13,178 bases of DNA from Stramenopiles sp. TOSAG23-2 (lineage: Eukaryota; Sar): assembly GCA_900128395.1 (NCBI GenBank), contig LT649819.1, positions 1 to 13,178 on the forward strand, in the 5' to 3' direction. Below are positions 7,924-13,178 of this stretch, in pieces. The position numbers and the translations under genes are program-made. Below the pieces are notes generated by a model. It had not been told where the DNA came from. It did not search any database and saw nothing but the letters and a program-made list of their open reading frames with translations. Position 1 is the stretch's first letter, and each line of letters starts with the position of its first letter.

Positions 7924-8137
7924 TTACGTATATGTTGTAGATAAAGTGCTTGTTCCATCAATAGTAATTGCTCCACTCGCATCTATATACAGTGTGGATG
8001 TGTGGATGAATCAATATCAATTGCTACATCTGCTGCTTTACCAATATTAATTCCACTTTCCACTACCACCATCTATATCAATAGTTCCATCCGCATCTAT
8101 ATATCAATATTAGATACATTACTTCCTTCTGATATAA
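7924..8137 (-). pseudogene. Remnant of an Asp-Ile repeat (fibre-like) protein with frameshifts
   Basis: Three short pieces in different frames share one style: IDADGTIDIDGG; then GINIGKAADVAIDIDSST; then LYIDASGAITIDGTSTLST. Alternating Ile-Asp steps with Gly-Thr turns are characteristic of beta-helical or fibre-like repeat proteins often seen in phages and large DNA viruses, and also in bacterial adhesins. The second and third pieces are separated by an exact 8-bp tandem duplication (7993-8000, 8001-8008; TGTGGATG on the plus strand) that by itself explains that frameshift; an extra AT near 8100 explains another. This is therefore a broken gene and not an active one. Viral origin is inference. 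Confidence 0.5.
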
Positions 8138-8791
8138 ACATATAGCATGGAAATTGGAAAATACAATTGTTTATATTTGATAGTAATAATATATTGTATC
8201 AGTATACGTAATACATCATAAGTACGAAATAGAAAATAGAAAAAATCGGGGATATATATAGGTGGTTACAATAAATAAGAAGTACCATTATTCTTATTCT
8301 AAATTCAAAATAAAGTCGTTGCATCTCTGCCTTTTTAGATGAATATATATATATTATATATATGAATATAAAGGTGGAATATAGCGAAATGGAGTGTTTG
8401 TGTGTTTATATGCGTGATTGGAAATTGGTATACCTATCTCTCTTGTGTGTGTATATCGTATCTATCAAGATTAATAATAATATATAGATTGTAAATTATT
8501 GTAGATTCATTGTGGATCATTCTGATTAACAAACAGTTTTTCTCTTTGTATATATCGTTATATTGTTGATTGTAGATTATAGATTTATTGTATAGATAAT
8601 TTTGATTAAACAGTTTATCTCTTTATATTGTTGATTGTAGATTATAGATTTATTGTATAGATAATTTTGATTAAACAGTTTATCTCTGTGTGTGTCTATA
8701 TATAATATATATATTGTAGATTGTATAGATTATAGAGTATAGAGTATAGATATTTATCATTAAATACTATAATACAAATATAAACAATAAC
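8138..8791. other. AT-rich upstream region of the 988-residue gene
   Basis: No gene is supported. It contains TA/GT-rich simple sequence and the 65-bp tandem duplication, with a diverged third unit upstream. An in-frame TAG at 8747-8749 limits the downstream gene. A TATA-like element cannot be singled out because the whole region is TA-rich. Confidence 0.6.
8558..8687. repeat. Exact tandem duplication, 2 x 65 bp
   Basis: Copy 1 is 8558-8622 and copy 2 is 8623-8687; both run TTATATTGTTGATTGTAG to CAGTTTATCTCT without a difference. A degenerate relative (about 8485-8546, with GTAGATTCATTG...CAGTTTTTCTCT) lies just upstream, so the array is older than its last duplication. It sits about 100 bp before the start of the 988-residue gene, in the presumed promoter or 5' untranslated region. 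Confidence 0.92.
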
Positions 8792-11758
8792 ATGAATTGG
8801 GAAGAGGAAGAAGAAGTGGAGGAAGATGCAACACAACGTTTTGCATCGAATTTAGTACCTAGAAAATCACCAACAAAACAGGAGGAAGAATTATTAGCAT
8901 CGAAAATAGAAGCTAGGCGATTATTAATGAAATTAAATGGTGCTTTAGATGATTTACGATTACATATGGTATCAGAAGATGAAAATGAATATTTAGACGA
9001 TGATGATGATGAAGAAGAAGAAAAATTTGGTGAAAGAAAATATGCATCTAATTCAAACAATAATAGAACAAAAAATCGAACTAATAATAATAACGGTAGA
9101 AGGTTAGGTGGAAGAAATTCAAATAGTAGTAGATTATTATTAAAACAACAACAACAAAATAATAATACACCACAAAAAAAAGAAAATAAAAAAAACAAAA
9201 GTCCACTTCATAATCGTCCAAAATGGAATGATAGATATCAACCTACTGATTCACCATTAGATTATGAAGCACCAAGATTTAAAAAAGGTTTTCATCCAGC
9301 GTCACCTGGAAAAACATTAAAAAGTGGAACTATGAATAATATTGTAAACAATAAAAAAAGAAAAAAGAAAAATACAAAGAAACCAACGTGGGATAGTCGA
9401 ATAATTGCTACTAGATCTGCATTAGATGATGTACCAACAAGACCAAGAAGTAATTTAATGAAGAAACGTTTTGTATCATTAAAAGATTTGGAACATTTAG
9501 CATCATTAGCACCAACTGCATCATTAAAAGAACTTTTAGATGTTGGAAAAAATGCAGTCAATTTACAACAAGAACATAAAATTAGACGTAATAATAATAA
9601 GAAGAAGAAAACAAATAATTATAATAATAGGGTGATGATGGATGAAGAAGATGAGGAAGACCCTTTTGATTTTTATGAAGAAGAAGAAGATTTTGAGGGA
9701 GAAGAAGTTGATGATAACTATCATAATAATTATGATGATGATGATTTTAAAGAAGAAGAATTAGATGATGATGAGGAGGAGGACGATAATTATGAAGAGG
9801 ATGAGGAAGATTTTTTTGACGATAATAAGAATAACAATAATAAATCACTTGCATCTGTTGGTGGTGGCAATATAAATTCATTGTTAAAAAAATATGCTAA
9901 TGAAAAACAAAATAGGTCAAGACAAATACGATATACAAATAAATCCATAAACGGTAGTAATGGTGGTAGAAAATATAAAACTAATAATAATAGAAAAAAG
10001 TTGAAAAAAATACCTACTAGAAAGAAAAAAAACAATAAAGGAATCATCATTTCAAAAAAGAAAAAGAAAATTGCTGCAATAAAAGCAAGTAATAAACAAC
10101 GATTAAAACGATTATCAAAAGTTAGAAAAAAAAAGAAAAAACATGGTCCTAAAAGTAATCAAAATTCCAAATCAAGGAAAAAGAATAATACTAAAAAGTC
10201 ACTTCATAGTAGTAATAGATCTTCTCAACAACATATACGATGGCATCAAGGTGATGTATTAGATAATCCTGGTATACCACGTAGCCCAGGTGGGATTCTT
10301 AAAAATCAACAAAATACAAACAGTGCACCTGTACTTGGTGGCATACGAAGTAGAAAACGTCCACAATCAGCACCAGGAATGAGAAGAAGTTATAGTAGTA
10401 GGAACACTGCTGATGATGATACTAATAGCTATTATGGCGTATCATCATCAAGAAGGAGGGAAAAAAATATGACAAAAAATTATGGTAAAGATGATAATGG
10501 ATTATTAAAATGGAATTGGAATGGTCCTAGAGATGCAGCTGATATACGGAAAATCCTTGATCCTAGTTCACCTGCATCACCATCGCATTGGTCCAATATG
10601 GTTAATTTTTCAAATATTCGACCATTACATTTGCCAAAAAAACGTGAATATCCAGCTCCTAAAATTCCAATTACGAAATTTAGACCTGCACCAGTCTCGA
10701 GTGGACATCCAACCACTCGTACCGAACGTATTCAAAATTATAGATTAGAGCATTTTCCAGAATATGCACGTTTAGGAGAAGGTCAAATGTGTGTCACCAT
10801 TGCCCATTGTTGCAATTGTCACTTGCATCAAAAAACGACACGACATGATGAGGCAAAATATAAAAATTATGCAATGCGTTTAGCTGCTGGTATACGAATG
10901 GCAATGCCATTGGTAAAAGTTATCGTAAAACCTGGTTTAATTGGTGGATTTGAAGTTCAAATGTGTCGTCAAGAAGCACAAAAATTGAAGAAAACATTGT
11001 TACATTCTAAATTAGTAACACATGCATGGCCTGATATTCCATTGTTGATTGAACGAATTAAAAAATTTACCCCAAAACATGAATTAGTCGTAAATATCAC
11101 TGCAAATGTTGATAATGATCAAATTTTCTCTGAAATGATTGCTAAAGTTGTCGATGAATCCGGTGAAATTGTTTGTGGTCCAGAATTCTTAGTGCCATTA
11201 CGTTCGTTGGAACGCAACGTTGCTCGCGGCACGGTTAGTTTATTAGTTCCGTCCGGTTCTTATACATTAGTAGTAGAAGGTGCAACGAGAGATGAGGAAG
11301 ATGGAAAAGTTATTCCACATACAAATGATGATGATGATAAATTTTTACCAATTAAAGAACATATTGATACGACGGAAGAAGTTCGAACGGTTATTGATCG
11401 TGTCTTAACATTGAAACGACATTTAATAGTAAATGTTACAAGAGCACAACGTTCACAATCATGTAGTGGTGCACAAGTTATCGTGAAAGATCAATTTACA
11501 AAAGATGTGAAAACTGGTATTTGTAATAATGATGGAGTGATTACGTTCATGTTAGGACCTGTACCAAAAAAACATTTAAATGGTGCATGGCCAACTGATG
11601 GTTTTACCAATAATTTGATTATTACAGCAAATGAAATTGGTGGAAATTTAAAAAGCAAAAGTGTTTCTTGCAAATCACCAGATATTAAATCAACGGAAGG
11701 ATCATTAATTGAAATCGATGTAGGTGGTACACCAATTTACGATGATGATTTTCAGTAA
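8792..11758 (+). CDS. Low-complexity protein with Rdx (SelW-type) thioredoxin-like domain
   Basis: A single 988-codon frame without introns; the ATG at 8792 follows an in-frame TAG at 8747. Residues 1-650 are mostly disordered: acidic tracts (4-12, 62-78, 284-346), Asn-rich tracts (86-135), and a very basic Lys/Asn region (about 398-470), with RPQSAP at 523-528. About 660-757 is a folded domain: a strand ending CVTIAHCCNCH with C673/C676 in CxxC spacing, then KYKNYAMRLAAGIRMAMP, a strand, GGFEVQM (718-724), LLHSKLVTHAWP (736-747) and a final helix. This order (CxxC, YxxxxxL helix, GxFEV, VHSK, P) is that of the Rdx family (SelW/SelT/SelH), proposed thiol-disulfide oxidoreductases; there is no UGA, so it is a Cys form. 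Residues 770-985 look like beta-sandwich modules (HELVVNITANV, GTVSLLVPSGSYTLVVEG, RHLIVNVTRA, GVITFMLG). Rdx proteins are normally 80-200 residues, so the architecture is unusual. Location is unknown; cytosol or cytoskeleton is plausible. Confidence 0.85.
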   Translation: MNWEEEEEVEEDATQRFASNLVPRKSPTKQEEELLASKIEARRLLMKLNGALDDLRLHMVSEDENEYLDDDDDEEEEKFGERKYASNSNNNRTKNRTNNNNGRRLGGRNSNSSRLLLKQQQQNNNTPQKKENKKNKSPLHNRPKWNDRYQPTDSPLDYEAPRFKKGFHPASPGKTLKSGTMNNIVNNKKRKKKNTKKPTWDSRIIATRSALDDVPTRPRSNLMKKRFVSLKDLEHLASLAPTASLKELLDVGKNAVNLQQEHKIRRNNNKKKKTNNYNNRVMMDEEDEEDPFDFYEEEEDFEGEEVDDNYHNNYDDDDFKEEELDDDEEEDDNYEEDEEDFFDDNKNNNNKSLASVGGGNINSLLKKYANEKQNRSRQIRYTNKSINGSNGGRKYKTNNNRKKLKKIPTRKKKNNKGIIISKKKKKIAAIKASNKQRLKRLSKVRKKKKKHGPKSNQNSKSRKKNNTKKSLHSSNRSSQQHIRWHQGDVLDNPGIPRSPGGILKNQQNTNSAPVLGGIRSRKRPQSAPGMRRSYSSRNTADDDTNSYYGVSSSRRREKNMTKNYGKDDNGLLKWNWNGPRDAADIRKILDPSSPASPSHWSNMVNFSNIRPLHLPKKREYPAPKIPITKFRPAPVSSGHPTTRTERIQNYRLEHFPEYARLGEGQMCVTIAHCCNCHLHQKTTRHDEAKYKNYAMRLAAGIRMAMPLVKVIVKPGLIGGFEVQMCRQEAQKLKKTLLHSKLVTHAWPDIPLLIERIKKFTPKHELVVNITANVDNDQIFSEMIAKVVDESGEIVCGPEFLVPLRSLERNVARGTVSLLVPSGSYTLVVEGATRDEEDGKVIPHTNDDDDKFLPIKEHIDTTEEVRTVIDRVLTLKRHLIVNVTRAQRSQSCSGAQVIVKDQFTKDVKTGICNNDGVITFMLGPVPKKHLNGAWPTDGFTNNLIITANEIGGNLKSKSVSCKSPDIKSTEGSLIEIDVGGTPIYDDDFQ

Positions 11759-12211
11759 AAACATATTACGAACCACCACAAGTATTTTTGGTAAATCATA
11801 CGAGAGGGAGAAGGGGGTAAGGGAGAAGTGGAATTTCTGCTGAATTTTCCCTGGAGAATCCTTTTAAAAACTTTTTTGTACACACACGAACTCCGAGTAT
11901 AAAAAAACATTTTTTATCATTTTTATGTCGTGTATAACACAATTTATCATACGAGAGGGAGAAGGGGGTAAGGGAGAAGTGGAATTTCTGCTGAATTTTC
12001 CCTGGAGAATCCTTTTAAAAACTTTTTTGTACACACACGAACTCCGAGTATAAAAAAACATTTTTTATCATTTTTATGTCGTGTATAACACAATTTTAAA
12101 AAATATTTAATGCATCTTTTATCTCGCTTAAAAATCTCCGCACACACAACACTACACCACACACATCTCATCATTCATAAATTTAATATTTTTTTTATTC
12201 TTTTTTACGAT
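11759..12211. other. Convergent intergenic region
   Basis: This lies between the stop of the 988-residue gene and the stop of the ankyrin-desaturase gene. It is largely the 151-bp tandem duplication; the rest is A/T-rich with a CACACA-rich stretch near 12140. Both genes must end their transcripts here, so the duplicated unit falls in one or both 3' untranslated regions. Confidence 0.7.
11795..12096. repeat. Exact tandem duplication, 2 x 151 bp
   Basis: Copy 1 is 11795-11945 and copy 2 is 11946-12096, identical throughout. The unit begins ATCATACGAGAGGGAGAAGG and ends CGTGTATAACACAATTT. It includes a G-rich purine run, TTTTAAAAACTTTTTTGTA, and A7/T6 runs. Flanks do not extend the match, so there are exactly two copies, placed between two convergent genes. 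Confidence 0.95.
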
Positions 12212-13111
12212 TTACGATTCATCCATGACGCATAAATTTGAAATCTTTTCCAACCATGTGAAAATCATTTTCACACCACCTGTTGGGGATACTGATTTGT
12301 ATGGGACATTATGTTTTAAACAAAATTCCATGACATTTCTAGATGCCGTTCGTAAATTATGTCTTGGCATGGTTGGGAATAAATGATGTTCAATTTGAAA
12401 ATTCAATCCACCAAAGAACCAATCTGCTAATCGTGGCCAATTTGTTTTTGTTACATTCAATGTACCTACACATTGCAATGCTGCCCAATCGCCATCTTTC
12501 AATGTCTCCGCTCCATGTTTTTCAATTGGATAATGGTTCATGAATACTACTAATGCTAAGGAAATCCCTGCAAAACATTGTGAAATTAATAAAAATATAC
12601 CGAAATACATTAACCCACCATAAATACTATCAAGAGTCATATGAGTTAACAACAATTCAATCAACTCAGTATTCGTTTCGTTAATACCTGCTGCACAATG
12701 TAATGCATTCTGTCCATAACTGTCCAAAATATTAGGACCAGCTTCACATTGCTCAATTAAATATTCAACTATTTGGAAATGTTCGAATTGTGCAGCTGCC
12801 ATTAAAGGTGTACATTCATAACTACCACGACTACTTCTACCGAGTTGATTCACCATTTCTTTCAATGTCATATTACCTTCTTTCACACCGTTCATTTCAA
12901 TATATTTATGAAAACGATGTAAATTTACAAATAATAACACATCATTCATACGTCCTTCTTCACATGCACATACCAATGCAGTATTTCCTTCGAACTCATT
13001 TCCATATCTTTGATATAGCTCATACAACTGCTTTGGTTTACGTATCGCTTCACTTACACACTCATTAAAACTTCTATGTCCTAAATTTTTCACTAAACAA
13101 GACTCGCTCAT
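12212..13111 (-). CDS. Ankyrin-repeat protein fused to a C-terminal front-end desaturase fragment
   Basis: A continuous 299-codon frame from ATG 13111 (MSESCLVKN...). The N-terminal half has ankyrin repeats: GNTALVCACEEGRMNDVLLF, CTPLMAAAQFEHFQIVEYLI and GQNALHCAAGIN...ELIELLLTH. Near 12630 the frame passes directly into the C-terminal third of a front-end (delta-5/6/8-type) fatty acid desaturase: a membrane span (YFGIFLLISQCFAGISLALV), FMNHYPIEKHG, WAALQCVGTLNV, and the third histidine box in GGLNFQIEHHLFPTMPRHNL. The cytochrome b5 domain and the first two histidine boxes that complete the di-iron site are absent, so this product cannot desaturate alone. The frame stays open upstream to the window edge (with GIPGLFKNILKFLNVKSI, faintly F-box-like), but those codons are almost pure A/T, so I chose the ATG. 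It could also be a 5'-partial gene, a chimera by recombination, or an assembly join. Confidence 0.78.
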   Translation of the reverse strand: MSESCLVKNLGHRSFNECVSEAIRKPKQLYELYQRYGNEFEGNTALVCACEEGRMNDVLLFVNLHRFHKYIEMNGVKEGNMTLKEMVNQLGRSSRGSYECTPLMAAAQFEHFQIVEYLIEQCEAGPNILDSYGQNALHCAAGINETNTELIELLLTHMTLDSIYGGLMYFGIFLLISQCFAGISLALVVFMNHYPIEKHGAETLKDGDWAALQCVGTLNVTKTNWPRLADWFFGGLNFQIEHHLFPTMPRHNLRTASRNVMEFCLKHNVPYKSVSPTGGVKMIFTWLEKISNLCVMDES

Positions 13112-13178
13112 TTTTAATATAGATTTAACATTTAAAAATTTTAAAATATTTTTAAACAAACCTGGTATACCACATATA

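Noticed and set aside
8767-10050. Minus-strand Ser/Phe/Leu-rich open frames opposite the 988-residue gene
   Set aside because: They are antisense shadows of Asp/Glu/Asn/Lys codon runs, with no independent support.
1-13178. Reassigned stop codons, tRNA or rRNA genes, CRISPR arrays
   Set aside because: Intact genes end at ordinary TAA, TAG or TGA with no internal stops needing recoding. No cloverleaf-like or rRNA-like sequence was noticed by eye, and no regularly spaced repeats exist.

Overview
This looks like nuclear DNA of a unicellular eukaryote (protist) with a very AT-rich genome. The evidence is an intron with GTAAGT...TAG borders, long AT-rich spacers with simple repeats, and Asn/Lys/Asp/Glu homopolymer tracts in proteins. 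Reading frames use the standard stop codons. There are no operons, ribosome binding sites or prokaryotic features. I could not place the lineage from the sequence; a front-end desaturase fragment, a TNFR-type cysteine-rich module and a class 3 (diacylglycerol-lipase-like) lipase would fit several protist groups.

Layout. 1-314 (+) is the end of an exon of a TNFR-like cysteine-rich protein whose 5' part lies outside the window; 1012-1182 (+) may be a terminal exon of the same or another gene. Between them sits an exact 140-bp tandem duplication. 1220-3658 (-) is a class 3 lipase with one clear 88-bp intron and a complete catalytic triad, but its frame is broken by one base exactly at an A7 run that contains the heptamer A AAA AAC. 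3659-5415 is spacer with a 495-bp foldback (MITE-like) element (4382-4876) and, at 5017-5415 (-), broken coding-like segments. 5416-6825 (-) is an intact four-transmembrane protein of unknown family. 6826-8791 is gene-poor: a GT microsatellite, a strong hairpin, a third copy of the foldback-element arm, a frameshifted minus-strand remnant resembling repetitive fibre-like proteins of phages and large viruses, and an exact 65-bp tandem duplication. 8792-11758 (+) is an uninterrupted 988-residue protein with an extremely charged, low-complexity N-terminal two thirds, a selenoprotein-W/Rdx-type thioredoxin-like domain carrying a CxxC, and beta-rich C-terminal modules. An exact 151-bp tandem duplication separates it from a convergent gene (12212-13111, -) that joins ankyrin repeats in frame to the C-terminal third of a front-end fatty acid desaturase.

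How the genes relate. Nothing shows that they form one pathway. Two (lipase, desaturase fragment) have lipid-related domains, and the lipase and the four-TM protein are neighbours on one strand; the functional link is inference. The strongest points are the lipase frame junction, the ankyrin-desaturase chimera, the unusual Rdx protein, the repeat family with three arm copies, and a recurring pattern of exact two-copy tandem duplications (8, 12, 65, 140 and 151 bp).
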